A stretch of DNA of 22,187 bases from an uncultured Mailhella sp. (GTDB lineage: Bacteria > Desulfobacterota > Desulfovibrionia > Desulfovibrionales > Desulfovibrionaceae), in contig CAJTSU010000044.1 of NCBI GenBank assembly GCA_910579055.1, positions 1 through 22,187 on the forward strand, given 5' to 3'. Shown here piece by piece: positions 1 to 8,530 of the stretch. The position numbers and the translations under genes were made by a program. The stretch's first letter is position 1. Each line of letters opens with the position of its first letter. The notes under the pieces are model-generated. The model saw nothing but the letters and a program-made list of their open reading frames with translations, searched no databases and was not told the origin of the DNA.

Positions 1-1175
1 CCCGCCAGCCCGCCGCCTACGACGACGATGGTTTTCCTTTGGTTCGCGGGGTGTATTTCCAGCGCCTTTTCCACAGTCAGCGCGGGGTTCACCGTACAGC
101 ACATGCCCCGCCCCGCCAGATGCGGGCGGTTTGCCCAAGTCTGGCAATTGTTGCAGCGCAGGCATTGACGTATGGTTTGCACATCATCGCGCCGCACCTT
201 GTCCACATAATCCGGATCGGCAAGCAGGGGGCGGGTAATTCCGATGAAATCGGCCTTGCCTTCCGCGAGTATGTTTTCCGCTTCCAGCGGGTCGTGGGTT
301 CCGCCGTTGGCAATGACTGTGACCTGCGGCAGCGCTTTTTTCACCGCAGCGATATCCTCCAGACCGGGGATATCAGGCAGGGGGTAGGGCGGGCATTCCA
401 GATACAGGCTTTCCTGTCCGCCGGATGCCAGCAGAAAGGCGTCCACCCCGTGCTCGGCCATGCGGGCGATCTGCTCAATGCCTTCTTCCAGAGAAAGCCC
501 GCCCTCAATGCCCTCATAGCTGAATGTACCCATGACGACGGGGAAATCGTCTCGTGTCTTTTCGCGTATGGCATCCACGATCATGAGCGGATAGCGGACG
601 CGATTTTCCGGGCTTCCGCCGAATTCATCCGTCCGGCGGTTACTCCAGGGCGAGAGAAACTGGGAAATGTATTTTCCTGCCCGTCCATGCAGGGAGAAGC
701 CTTCGAAACCCGCCTCATATAAACGGCGGCCCGCCTCTGCGTAACACTTGAGGTAGAGCATCATTTCCTCACGGGAAATTTCGCGGGGGCGTTTCATGTT
801 CCATGATCCAACCACGGGAGAGGGTGCCATTTCCACCCCGGCCAGACGGGAACCTGATCCGCCGAGCTGGAGGATGGCCCGTGATCCGCCGTTTTTGATG
901 GCCGAAGCCAGAGCGGCGAGTTTTTCGATGTATTTGTCGTCCCACAGGGCCAGCCCCTGAGCCAGCTTGACGGCGGGCCAGGCAAAAGTCTGCTGGGCGA
1001 TGACCAGCCCGGGGCCCTTGCCGTCCCGGCTGCGTGCCCTGTGATAGTCAATAAGTTCCTGTTTGACGTAACCGTCAGCGTCGGCACAGCGGGTCTGCAC
1101 GGAACCCTGGACAAAGCGATTGGGTACTTCAAGCGTGCCGATTCTGCCGGGCGTGAAAAGATGGGGGAATGCCAT
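1..1175 (-). CDS. Old-yellow-enzyme family [4Fe-4S]/FMN/FAD oxidoreductase, 3' end cut by window edge
   Basis: The frame is open from ATG 1175 (GGAG six bases upstream) to the left edge, giving about 391 residues with no stop. The N-terminal half is an OYE-type FMN TIM barrel (TPGRIGTLEVPNR at 8-20; SNRRTDEFGG at 178-187). A cysteine cluster C338-x2-C341-x2-C344 then C359/C360 should bind a [4Fe-4S] cluster; the x2/x2 spacing is that of trimethylamine dehydrogenase rather than the x2/x3 of 2,4-dienoyl-CoA reductase. A Rossmann GGGLAG begins at about 387, so the missing part should be an FAD/NAD(P) domain. The usual HxAHGY substrate/flavin motif reads HGRAGKY (163-169): the second His is Ala. 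It lies 49 bases downstream of the TctA-TctB stop and is probably the last visible gene of the operon. Family assignment is firm; the substrate is unknown. Confidence 0.9.
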   Translation of the reverse strand, partial: MAFPHLFTPGRIGTLEVPNRFVQGSVQTRCADADGYVKQELIDYHRARSRDGKGPGLVIAQQTFAWPAVKLAQGLALWDDKYIEKLAALASAIKNGGSRAILQLGGSGSRLAGVEMAPSPVVGSWNMKRPREISREEMMLYLKCYAEAGRRLYEAGFEGFSLHGRAGKYISQFLSPWSNRRTDEFGGSPENRVRYPLMIVDAIREKTRDDFPVVMGTFSYEGIEGGLSLEEGIEQIARMAEHGVDAFLLASGGQESLYLECPPYPLPDIPGLEDIAAVKKALPQVTVIANGGTHDPLEAENILAEGKADFIGITRPLLADPDYVDKVRRDDVQTIRQCLRCNNCQTWANRPHLAGRGMCCTVNPALTVEKALEIHPANQRKTIVVVGGGLA

Positions 1176-1224
1176 GAGAGCTCCACAACAGTTTGTGTTT
1201 TCCGCAGAATAAATCAGCGCTTCC

Positions 1225-3261
1225 TTAAACAAGCAGCCCTGCGGGCGTAACGATGCCGAAGAAGAGATGAAAGACCAGATAGGTGGCGATACTGTACAGC
1301 ACACTGTATGCCAGACAGGCCGACAGTGATCTGCCGGAGCTGACTTCACCCGCGATGGTGCGGAGCATAATGGTCAGCGCCAGCACCATCAGGAAGGAGG
1401 AGACATAGAAGCCGATTATGTCGATGAGCCGGAGGTACAGGAACCATATGATCAGTACGCCGAAAAGAGCTGCCCAGCGTATGCCCCTGAAGGGGGAATC
1501 CAGCTTGCCCGCGTACTGCCTGCCGAAGAAGATGGTTTTGCCCAGCAGTGCGCCCATACTGATAATCAGCACACTCAGCACGATGCGCGGGAAAAGAGCG
1601 GTTGAGGGAGCGAGGTCGCCGAGCATGCCGTACAGCAGGACGCTCGCTCCGAGCACCAGAATGCTGTAGGCCGCGTCATAACCGCGTAAGCCGGCCCAGG
1701 GCCCGGGGGCGCGTTGTTCCGCACAGGGGGCGGAAGGAGTCTTTACACTCTTGCCGTGTGCGCGCCAGGCCATGAACAGGCGGTATGCAAAATAGATGAC
1801 CACCAGGCCAATGATGACCAAGGCAATGGTGCGGCCCATGAAGTACGTGAGTAAACCTCCTTGCGCGCGGGCCAGGGTCAGGGTTTCCAGCAGGGAGCCT
1901 TCGGTTATGCCGCCGAGGATCATGCCGAGAATAAACGCTCCGGGATTGAAGCCCAGGCGCAGCAGGAAGAAGGCGGCAAGGCCGAATCCGGAGAAGAGCC
2001 ACATGTCGAATTCCAGGCCGCGTACCACATACGCGCCGATGCAGCATACCACCAGCAGGGAGGGGAAAAGCAGATAGGGAGGAACCTTCAGGATATTGGC
2101 AAAGGAACCGATGGTGAGGAACCCGAGCAGGAGCTGAACCACAGCGGCCAGAAAGACGGCCATGATCAGCAGGTAGACAAGATTGCCCTGCGAAACAAGG
2201 AAATTGGGGCCGGGGGTCATACCATGCAGGAAGATGGCTCCCATAAAGATCGCGGCGGAGGGAGAGCCGGGAATGCCCAGTGCCAGAACCGGAATGAGCG
2301 AACCGCCCACCAGGCCGTTGTTGCCGGCTTCCGGCGCGGCGATGCCTTCCGGCGCGCCTTTTCCAAATTCTTCGGGATGCTTTGAACCACGCTTCGCGGA
2401 ACTGTAGGCCACCATGGTGGCCACGGAACCGCCGACTCCGGGCACGATGCCGATGAGCACTCCGAACAGCCCGGAGCGCAGAAGCAGAAGCTTCATGCGG
2501 GAGAACATGTCGTGGAAGATATTGAGAAAAATGCGGGCATTTTCACGCATGCTCATGTTTTGCATGGCAACGGCCTGTGTGCTGTCTTGTCTGCCCAGCG
2601 CCAGCCGCAGCAGGTGCGGCACGGAAAAAACGCCCAGCATGACCGGAATGAAGGGTATCCCGCCGATAAGAATGGGGATGTCGAAATCAAAGCGTGGATT
2701 GCCCATGAAGGCGTCCGCGCCGATACAGGTCATGAATACGCCGAGAGCTGCTGAAGCAATGCCCTTGAGAGGATCCCCCGCGCTGATGGAACCAACCAGC
2801 AACAGGCCGATGGCGGCCAGTGCAAATATTTCACCCGCGCCGAAATGGAGAACCGCGCCGCCCAGTATGGGCATGCAGAAGAGCATGACCAGGCCGGAAA
2901 CAATACCCCCGGAAAAGCTGGCGATATTGGAAATGAACAGGGCTTCGCGGGCCTTGCCCTGGTGAGCCATGGGGAATCCGTCAAAGCAGGTGACTACGGC
3001 TCCGCCTGTGCCGGGCGTATTCAGCAGGATGGAGGATATGGAACCGCCGTATTCCGCGCCGACGTACACGCCGCACAGGGCTACAAAGGCGGTTCCGGGG
3101 TCGAGGTTGTACGTCAGCGGCAGCACAAGGATCAGCCCGGTGGCGGCGCCGAAACCGGGCAGAGCCCCGATGATGATGCCGAGGCTGACGGTCAGAATCA
3201 ACGTCAGGATATTGATGGGTTGCAAAACGCCCAGCAAGCCCTGCAAAGCCATGTCCAGCAT
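1225..3261 (-). CDS. TTT-family permease, fused TctA-TctB
   Basis: This is the integral-membrane part of a tripartite tricarboxylate transporter, taking a carboxylate delivered by the periplasmic TctC protein. Residues 1-500 are TctA: the paired signature loops GALPGFGAATG (32-42) and GIVPGVGG (271-278), followed by the conserved EGIAAPEAGNNG stretch (305-316) and LALGIPGS (326-333), with many hydrophobic helices between. After a polar linker (about 501-525) a four-helix TctB/DUF1468-like domain runs from about 527 to 678. TctA and TctB are normally separate (about 500 and 150-180 residues), so this is a fusion. An in-frame TTG at 3273 extends the frame, but GGAGGA overlaps that codon and sits correctly for ATG 3261, which is chosen. 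It follows tctC by 125 bases that contain two hairpins. Confidence 0.93.
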   Translation of the reverse strand: MLDMALQGLLGVLQPINILTLILTVSLGIIIGALPGFGAATGLILVLPLTYNLDPGTAFVALCGVYVGAEYGGSISSILLNTPGTGGAVVTCFDGFPMAHQGKAREALFISNIASFSGGIVSGLVMLFCMPILGGAVLHFGAGEIFALAAIGLLLVGSISAGDPLKGIASAALGVFMTCIGADAFMGNPRFDFDIPILIGGIPFIPVMLGVFSVPHLLRLALGRQDSTQAVAMQNMSMRENARIFLNIFHDMFSRMKLLLLRSGLFGVLIGIVPGVGGSVATMVAYSSAKRGSKHPEEFGKGAPEGIAAPEAGNNGLVGGSLIPVLALGIPGSPSAAIFMGAIFLHGMTPGPNFLVSQGNLVYLLIMAVFLAAVVQLLLGFLTIGSFANILKVPPYLLFPSLLVVCCIGAYVVRGLEFDMWLFSGFGLAAFFLLRLGFNPGAFILGMILGGITEGSLLETLTLARAQGGLLTYFMGRTIALVIIGLVVIYFAYRLFMAWRAHGKSVKTPSAPCAEQRAPGPWAGLRGYDAAYSILVLGASVLLYGMLGDLAPSTALFPRIVLSVLIISMGALLGKTIFFGRQYAGKLDSPFRGIRWAALFGVLIIWFLYLRLIDIIGFYVSSFLMVLALTIMLRTIAGEVSSGRSLSACLAYSVLYSIATYLVFHLFFGIVTPAGLLV

Positions 3262-3303
3262 GGAGTCCTCCAAAAAAGTCGTGCAGTCGGAGGCGGGAAG
3301 AGC

Positions 3304-3358
3304 AGCTTGAGGAGAGCAACCGCCCCCTCAAGCTCCCCCGTCAGGGCGTACCACGCCC
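3304..3358 (-). promoter_or_regulatory. Two intercistronic hairpins between tctC and tctA-tctB
   Basis: One stem pairs GGGCGT (3344-3349) with ACGCCC (3353-3358) around three bases. The other pairs AGCTTGAGG (3304-3312) with CCTCAAGCT (3326-3334). Neither has a T tract on the minus strand. They could stabilise the 3' end of tctC mRNA or partially attenuate transcription, so that the soluble binding protein is made in excess over the membrane subunit. That role is inferred from common practice in binding-protein transporters. Confidence 0.5.
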
Positions 3359-3386
3359 CGCACCTCCAATTATGAATTTGACTGGT

Positions 3387-4355
3387 TTACTGCATGGAAG
3401 CCTTGATGGCGTCCCCGGCCTCTGCTGTTTGCTTGATGGCGAGATCCGTAATGGCCTTAACCTGCTCGTGGTCGAACATGCCGTAACCGATATCCAGCTT
3501 GATGAATTCGGCCTTGATGTTCTCGTCGGTGAGCAGCGGGGCAAACACGGCTCGCAGTCTTTCCACGATTTCCTCAGGCGTTCCCTTGCGGGCGTAGAGA
3601 ATATTGACTGCCGAAATATCCACCATTTGCGGATAGCCCAGTTCGGTGAATGTGGGAATGTCGGGCTGCAGGCGTTCTTTGGAAGCTGTGGCCAGCACCC
3701 GCAGCTTGCCGGGATACATGGTCAGCCACTGCAGGTTGTTGAAGGTCGCGTCGATTTGTCCGCCCAGCAGCGCCGCATTCATCTTGCCCGCGCTGTTGAA
3801 AGGCACGCGGGTCATCTGCAAGCCAGTCAGCTTGGAGAACAAGGCGAAAGAAAGGTGGTTGCTGGAAAGGGAGCCGGTCGTGCCCACAGTCAGCTTGCCG
3901 GGGTTTTCCCTGGCGTAGCTGATGAGATCCTCAAGCGTCTTGAACGGGCCGTCTGCGAGCACATTGAGCGTGTCCGGGCGCCATGTCGCTCCGAAGATGG
4001 GCACAAGGTTGTCGTTATTATAGGCGGTTTTCTGGAAGGTGGACTGCATGGTGATATGCGGCTGATTATAGAACAGCAGGGTGTAGCCGTCGGGTTTGGT
4101 GGTCATGAAATAGTTGCTGCCCACCACGGCTCCGCCGCCGGTCTTGTAGTCGAGAATGATTTTCTGCCCCAGCAGTTCTTCCATTTTCGGGAGCATGACG
4201 CGGATGATGCGATCCGCGCCGGAGCCTGCGCCAAAGGGCAGGACAACGGTGACGGGGCGATCCGGGTAGGTTCCGGCCCGGGCCGACGGGGCGGCGGGCA
4301 GGGCAAGACCGAGCATGAGCAGCGCGGAAGCCATGAGTTTGGTCAGACGGGACAT
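3387..4355 (-). CDS. TTT periplasmic solute-binding protein (TctC/Bug family)
   Basis: A 322-residue extracytoplasmic receptor. ATG 4355 is preceded by AGGAGG with six bases of spacing. Residues 1-27 form a clear Sec signal peptide (basic n-region, hydrophobic LMASALLMLGLALP core, ARA cleavage box), so the mature protein starts near GTYPDRPVTVV, the characteristic Bug/TctC opening. The FGAGSGADRI segment (41-50) matches the family's ligand-cradling loop, and total length is typical. A longer in-frame reading to 4445 would bury the signal peptide and overlap the upstream gene, so it is rejected. It lies between an OYE-type oxidoreductase and the fused permease, which implies that the imported carboxylate is the substrate, or is related to the substrate, of the flavoenzymes. 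The ligand cannot be told from sequence. Confidence 0.93.
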   Translation of the reverse strand: MSRLTKLMASALLMLGLALPAAPSARAGTYPDRPVTVVLPFGAGSGADRIIRVMLPKMEELLGQKIILDYKTGGGAVVGSNYFMTTKPDGYTLLFYNQPHITMQSTFQKTAYNNDNLVPIFGATWRPDTLNVLADGPFKTLEDLISYARENPGKLTVGTTGSLSSNHLSFALFSKLTGLQMTRVPFNSAGKMNAALLGGQIDATFNNLQWLTMYPGKLRVLATASKERLQPDIPTFTELGYPQMVDISAVNILYARKGTPEEIVERLRAVFAPLLTDENIKAEFIKLDIGYGMFDHEQVKAITDLAIKQTAEAGDAIKASMQ

Positions 4356-4392
4356 GATATCCTCCTTTTGGGGGTAGTTACTGATTCCAGAG

Positions 4393-4414
4393 AGCATTTC
4401 AAGAGCGAAATGCT
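4393..4414 (-). terminator. Hairpin at the 3' end of the OYE-type gene, without T tract
   Basis: AGCATTTC (4393-4400) pairs with GAAATGCT (4407-4414) around a six-base loop. It begins at the last base of the upstream stop codon and ends about 38 bases before the tctC start. It lacks a following T run on the minus strand, so it is more likely an mRNA processing or stabilising element than a full terminator. Confidence 0.45.
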
Positions 4415-6342
4415 TAGAGCGTTCTGCCGAGTAAAGCGCCTTCACGAATGGCGTACAGCGCGTCTCCGATCCGGCGGCAGTCGCCTATGGCGTGGTATTC
4501 GATGCCCAGTTCGTCCAGGTCTTTGGCGAGTCCGTTGACCGGAACCGTGCCGATGGCCAGAACCACGGTATCACAGGGCAGGGTAAGCATGGAGCCGTTA
4601 TTGGCTGCATCCACGCCTTCACTGTTCAGGCGTATAAGCGGGGAATTCGGGTAGAAGCGCACTTTTGCCGCGGCCATTTCGTTGCGGTAGATACCCACCA
4701 GACGGGGAATGCCCCCCTGTCCGATTTCAAACGCTTCCAGCAACGACACATCCTTGCCTTGTTTCGCCAGTTTTGTGGCGACTTCCATTCCGATGTAGCG
4801 GCCGCCCACAACAACGACGCGATCCCCCACTTCCGCGCGATCCATGATCACATCCATCCCCTGCACCACGGTGGGGCCGCCGTGGGCGGGACGATCCACC
4901 GGAGGCAGACCGCGCGGCACTGCTCCGGTAGCCAATACAACCACATCAGGCCTGTGGGCTTCCAGAAATCCGCGATCCACGTCAACCCCCGTATGGATGG
5001 TGACACCGGCCTGTTTCATGGCGTTGAGCATCCAGGGGACAAGCGTGCGGAAATCGGACTTGTATTCCGCCTTGCCCGCTATGAGCCACTGGCCGCCAAG
5101 CTCAGCCTCCTTTTCATACAGGTCAACATGGTGTCCGCGTTCGGCAAGAGTATGAGCAGCTTCCATTCCCGCAAGCCCTCCCCCTGCCACCATGATGCGT
5201 TTGGGAGTCGCAGCCGGTTCGGGAGCAGGGAATTCCGCCTCGCGCATGGCGGCGGGGTTGACTGTACAGGTGATACCCGGCGAGGGAATACGATCCTTGC
5301 GGGATTTGTAGGTAAAGCAGTTCAGGCAGTAAATGCAGCGCTTGATGTCGCGGTAACGGCCTTCCCTGGCCTTGATGAGCAGTTCGGGGTCGGTGATGAA
5401 GGGACGCCCCAGGGAAATGAAGTCCGCCGCGCCTTCTTGCAGCAAATGTTCCGCCGCAAGAGGATCATGTATTTTGCCCACCGCAATGACAGGCTTTCCG
5501 GCCGCTTCTCCCACGGGGCGCGCAAGATGCGCGATGCAGTTTTTGGGAAAGAAGTAGTTGAATGAGGTGTTCCAGCCCTTTTCCTGGTTTCCTGCGGAAC
5601 ATTCAAAGGCGTCGACTCCGGTAGCGCTCATGATCCGCGCGATCTCCAGCCCGTCCGCGGCGGTGTTGCCGCCTTCAATCATATCGTCTGCGCTGAAGCG
5701 GAATATGATGGGAAAATCTTCTCCCGCCTCTTTGCGGATGGCTTCGACAATCCGGCGGGCAAAAAGCGTGCGTTTTTCCAGCGTGCCGCCGTAGGCGTCA
5801 TTGCGCCGATTGCTGTACGCGGACAAAAAGAGGCTGACGAGCTTGCCGTGCGCCGCGTGGATTTCCACCGCGTCGACTCCCGCTTCCCGCGCGCGGCGGG
5901 CCGCCTGCCCGTAGCATTCCACAAAATATTCGATCATCTCGACCGGAATTTCTTTGGGAGGAGCAGCTTCAAAAGCAAAGCGCATGGGCGAGGGCGCGAT
6001 GGAATGGCCGTCAGGACGGCGTGTGCCGCGCCCGCCCAGTTCCACGGCCACTTTGGGGCCGTAAGCATGCATCCGGCGTACCAGATCGGCCAGAGGGGGA
6101 ATATGGGCGTCGCACCACAGGCCCATGGAGCCGTCAGTTTGTTCCTCTCGCCAGCAATAGGTATGTCCCATGATAACCAGACCCATGCCGCCTTTTGCCC
6201 GTTCTTCATAGAAGCGGTCGAGCGCGCTGCTGATCGTGCCCTCCGGCCCCGCGCCCCTCGCGGCGATGGGAGCGAAAACAAGGCGGTTGTTCAGTTCCAT
6301 GGTGCCGATCCGCCCCGGTGTGAGCAATTTTTCCAATGCCAT
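4414..6342 (-). CDS. Old-yellow-enzyme family [4Fe-4S]/FMN/FAD oxidoreductase, full length
   Basis: A 642-residue enzyme of the 2,4-dienoyl-CoA reductase / trimethylamine dehydrogenase superfamily. ATG 6342 has GGAG seven bases upstream. Residues 1-330 form the FMN barrel, with IHAAHGKL (161-168; the usual Tyr after HAAHG is Lys) and SNRRNDAYGG (177-186). C336, C339, C342 and C359 fit a [4Fe-4S] site with trimethylamine-dehydrogenase-like x2/x2 spacing. An FAD Rossmann fold starts at GGGLAG (387-392) and an NAD(P)-type fold at GGRYIG (513-518). These enzymes usually pass reducing equivalents from NAD(P)H through FAD and the cluster to FMN for enoate reduction, or run oxidatively. It is a paralog of the gene at the left edge, and the two flank the transporter genes. 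The substrate is not predictable. Confidence 0.93.
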   Translation of the reverse strand: MALEKLLTPGRIGTMELNNRLVFAPIAARGAGPEGTISSALDRFYEERAKGGMGLVIMGHTYCWREEQTDGSMGLWCDAHIPPLADLVRRMHAYGPKVAVELGGRGTRRPDGHSIAPSPMRFAFEAAPPKEIPVEMIEYFVECYGQAARRAREAGVDAVEIHAAHGKLVSLFLSAYSNRRNDAYGGTLEKRTLFARRIVEAIRKEAGEDFPIIFRFSADDMIEGGNTAADGLEIARIMSATGVDAFECSAGNQEKGWNTSFNYFFPKNCIAHLARPVGEAAGKPVIAVGKIHDPLAAEHLLQEGAADFISLGRPFITDPELLIKAREGRYRDIKRCIYCLNCFTYKSRKDRIPSPGITCTVNPAAMREAEFPAPEPAATPKRIMVAGGGLAGMEAAHTLAERGHHVDLYEKEAELGGQWLIAGKAEYKSDFRTLVPWMLNAMKQAGVTIHTGVDVDRGFLEAHRPDVVVLATGAVPRGLPPVDRPAHGGPTVVQGMDVIMDRAEVGDRVVVVGGRYIGMEVATKLAKQGKDVSLLEAFEIGQGGIPRLVGIYRNEMAAAKVRFYPNSPLIRLNSEGVDAANNGSMLTLPCDTVVLAIGTVPVNGLAKDLDELGIEYHAIGDCRRIGDALYAIREGALLGRTL

Positions 6343-6372
6343 AATTTCTCCAGAACATATGCAGAGGGGACA

Positions 6373-6497
6373 GCCCGCCAGCAGGGGCGGGCCCAGACAG
6401 ATGACAAAATCAGCGGCCAGGCAAACCGGGGCGCTGCCCGGCGTGCTTGGGAGAACGGGGAACCGGCCTGTGTCCGGCGGGGGAGATTATCTCTCCC
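6373..6497 (-). promoter_or_regulatory. Intercistronic region with two hairpins ahead of the OYE-type gene
   Basis: The 197-base gap (6343-6539) is the largest in the minus-strand operon. It holds a GC-rich stem GCCCGCC (6373-6379) with GGCGGGC (6386-6392) and a smaller stem GGGAGA (6481-6486) with TCTCCC (6492-6497). Neither has a U tract in the minus direction. I saw no sigma-54 or convincing sigma-70 promoter here. It may be an attenuation or processing site, or simply a junction between two gene sets. Confidence 0.35.
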
Positions 6498-6539
6498 ATC
6501 CCCGCGTCATTGCGTGTCATACTTGGGGTGCAGAGCGCA

Positions 6540-8231
6540 TTACGCCGACCAGCGTTGCCGCCATTCGGCGATGACCTTCCCCTCTTCCTTGCGTACAGTG
6601 AGGAATTTGTCGCTCAGCAGGGGATTGGTGAACGTGTAGTCGGAACGCTGGTGCATGCCCCGGCTTTCCCTGCGTTCGCGCGCGGCGTGCATGATCACTT
6701 CCCCGTTGTCCATGAGTTCAAAGGCTTCCACGGTACGCAGCAGCTCATGGGCATTGGCCGCTTTGACCGCTGTTTCGGCATTGCTGCGCAGATCTGCCAG
6801 ATATTTCAGGCCAGCGTTGAGCAGACTTTCCGAACGCACGCGGTGCGGCCCGGCCGCTGCGTAGTCGCCCATGATCTGCTGGAGGCCCAGGGCCGCTTCC
6901 TTCCAATGCGCTCCGGCGGGCCGCGTCATGAAGGCATCGTAGTAGGCCATGCGTTCCCTGGCCCATGCTGATTTTTCCGCTTCGGCTACTGCGTGCGGCG
7001 CGGCGGAGAGATTGGCAGCGGCGTGCTCGCCCGCTATCCAGCCCCATACGGCGGCACCGGAGATATCGGAACGGAAGTTGCCCACCATGTCCCCGGCGGC
7101 ATACAGTCCGGGGATGGAGGTTTCGCCGTTGATATCGATTTCCAGACCGCGCCCGATAAGGTGCGGTTCATACTGCATGAATTCCACGCCGTGCCGTGAA
7201 GGATCAATATTGTTGTCATCCATGTAATCGAGCAGCCCGCTGAGGCCTTCGCTGATCATGCCCGCCCGCATGAATTTCATGTCTTCAGGGCTGGTGTTGG
7301 TGCAATCAATGTAAGCGGGGCCCGTGCCGTTCATGAGCACATCGGTATAGGCGGAATTCCATACGTCGCAGGTAATGTCGCCCACTTCCCGCGTGGCTTG
7401 TTTGACAAAGGGGCCGAGCAGTCTGCCGTCGGGGTAGCGGTACACGCCGATCCAGGTGCTCTTGCCCGCACGGGAGAAGAATTTCGGCCCGGCATGCCGG
7501 TTTGGCAGTTCCATGTTCACGAGCTTCGCGCCGATACGCCAGCTTTGAGCCTGGGCGGACCCTGTGCAGGAGGGGCAGAAGGCCGTGTTGAAGAGCCAGC
7601 CGGGAGTGCCGGCCGGGGGATAAAGCCGGGAGGCCGCTCCCGTGGCGAGGATGACCTTTTTCGCGCGGACAACCGTGTAGGCCGGTTCCTTGCCGCTCAT
7701 ATCCAGAGCGAGCGCTCCTGTGATGCCGTCTTCGTTACGAAGCAGATCCAGCACCGGGTGATGGTTGAGTATATGGGCTCCGGCCTTTCTGGCCTGCGCG
7801 GTCAATACCTGTTTCTGGTTGTGGCCGTCGTATTTGAGGAAAATGCGCGGACGTCCGGGGAAGGCGTGCCCCATGAAGACGTAGTCGTCACCGAACGGCT
7901 TCATGTTGATGCCCCATTCATGCCATTTGTCGGCAATGCTGATGGAACGTTCCAGAAAACGGACGGAAAGCTTGGTATCGTGGCAGAGGCCGAGCATGCT
8001 GTCCAGCAGTTCCTTGAGAATCACGCTGATGTCGCTGCCGTGGGCCTTGGGATAATAACAGGTGTAATGATCGTTGCCGGTTGCGCCGGAACCGCTGCGT
8101 TTGCTGTTGGCTTTTTCCAGAACTGTGACCCGCGCGCCTCCCTGCGCCGCGGAAATAGCCGCGCACAGGCCGCCGATGCCGCCGCCCACAACCAGGACAT
8201 CTGTTTCAAGCGTATGTTTCAACGTAATCAT
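6540..8231 (-). CDS. AprA/fumarate-reductase-type FAD flavoprotein
   Basis: A 563-residue FAD enzyme of the succinate dehydrogenase/fumarate reductase flavoprotein superfamily. ATG 8231 is preceded by AAGGAG and lies three bases after the ferredoxin stop. It has an N-terminal GGGIGG dinucleotide fold (16-21) with ribose-binding E39, the RSGSGATGN loop (45-53), ATGAAS (196-201) and the C-terminal FAD motif LYAAGDM (376-382). Overall spacing and blocks such as EPHLIG (355-360) look closest to adenylylsulfate reductase alpha. However, it is shorter than AprA, and the GSHSGEAGFW-type active-site stretch I recall after EPYIMG reads GRGLEIDI here. It is therefore probably not an APS reductase but a relative acting on another oxidant or donor. 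The adjacent ferredoxin would be its electron partner. Function beyond family is inferred. Confidence 0.88.
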   Translation of the reverse strand: MITLKHTLETDVLVVGGGIGGLCAAISAAQGGARVTVLEKANSKRSGSGATGNDHYTCYYPKAHGSDISVILKELLDSMLGLCHDTKLSVRFLERSISIADKWHEWGINMKPFGDDYVFMGHAFPGRPRIFLKYDGHNQKQVLTAQARKAGAHILNHHPVLDLLRNEDGITGALALDMSGKEPAYTVVRAKKVILATGAASRLYPPAGTPGWLFNTAFCPSCTGSAQAQSWRIGAKLVNMELPNRHAGPKFFSRAGKSTWIGVYRYPDGRLLGPFVKQATREVGDITCDVWNSAYTDVLMNGTGPAYIDCTNTSPEDMKFMRAGMISEGLSGLLDYMDDNNIDPSRHGVEFMQYEPHLIGRGLEIDINGETSIPGLYAAGDMVGNFRSDISGAAVWGWIAGEHAAANLSAAPHAVAEAEKSAWARERMAYYDAFMTRPAGAHWKEAALGLQQIMGDYAAAGPHRVRSESLLNAGLKYLADLRSNAETAVKAANAHELLRTVEAFELMDNGEVIMHAARERRESRGMHQRSDYTFTNPLLSDKFLTVRKEEGKVIAEWRQRWSA

Positions 8232-8234
8232 GAG

Positions 8235-8468
8235 TTACTCCTTGAATTGGGATGCATCCACATGCAGCAGCATGTAATTGAGGGGGATACGCAGGCTTAC
8301 CGCCTTTTTCGGACAGTCGAGCACGCAGGCGTTGCAGTGCCAGCATTCCTCACCGTAGGCCACACGCGGCTCGGTTTTGGGAGCATCCTGTTCAAAGACA
8401 TTCATGGGGCAGATATCGGCGCATGTTCCGCAGCCTGTGCATAATTCCTGGTTGATGACCGGAGGCAT
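8235..8468 (-). CDS. 2x[4Fe-4S] ferredoxin, AprB-like electron-transfer subunit
   Basis: A 77-residue protein with two full cluster motifs: C10-x2-C13-x2-C16-x3-C20-P and C42-x2-C45-x2-C48-x3-C52-P. The second carries the tryptophan (CWHC) seen in AprB-type subunits. ATG 8468 follows AGGAG with correct spacing. The frame stays open up to 8837, but that stretch is intergenic repeat and promoter DNA and is not counted. It is the first gene of the minus-strand operon and sits three bases from the AprA-like gene, so the pair almost certainly forms an electron-transfer complex. It lacks the longer C-terminal tail of true AprB. Confidence 0.92.
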   Translation of the reverse strand: MPPVINQELCTGCGTCADICPMNVFEQDAPKTEPRVAYGEECWHCNACVLDCPKKAVSLRIPLNYMLLHVDASQFKE

Positions 8469-8530
8469 GTTCTTCTCCTTCAGCTTGCGTAAGGGGTACA
8501 TGTGGTGAGAGTGGAATACGCTGAAGGAAA

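Noticed and set aside
39..722. Plus-strand ORF of 227 codons opposite the left-edge oxidoreductase
   Set aside because: It is a shadow of the minus-strand OYE-type gene, which has clear family motifs in its own frame.
3372..4538. Plus-strand ORF of 388 codons opposite tctC
   Set aside because: It is a composition artefact antisense to a signal-peptide-bearing TctC; no recognisable domains and no ribosome-binding site.
6540..8468. Naming the flavoprotein and ferredoxin aprA and aprB
   Set aside because: Length, the active-site stretch and the ferredoxin tail differ from true APS reductase.
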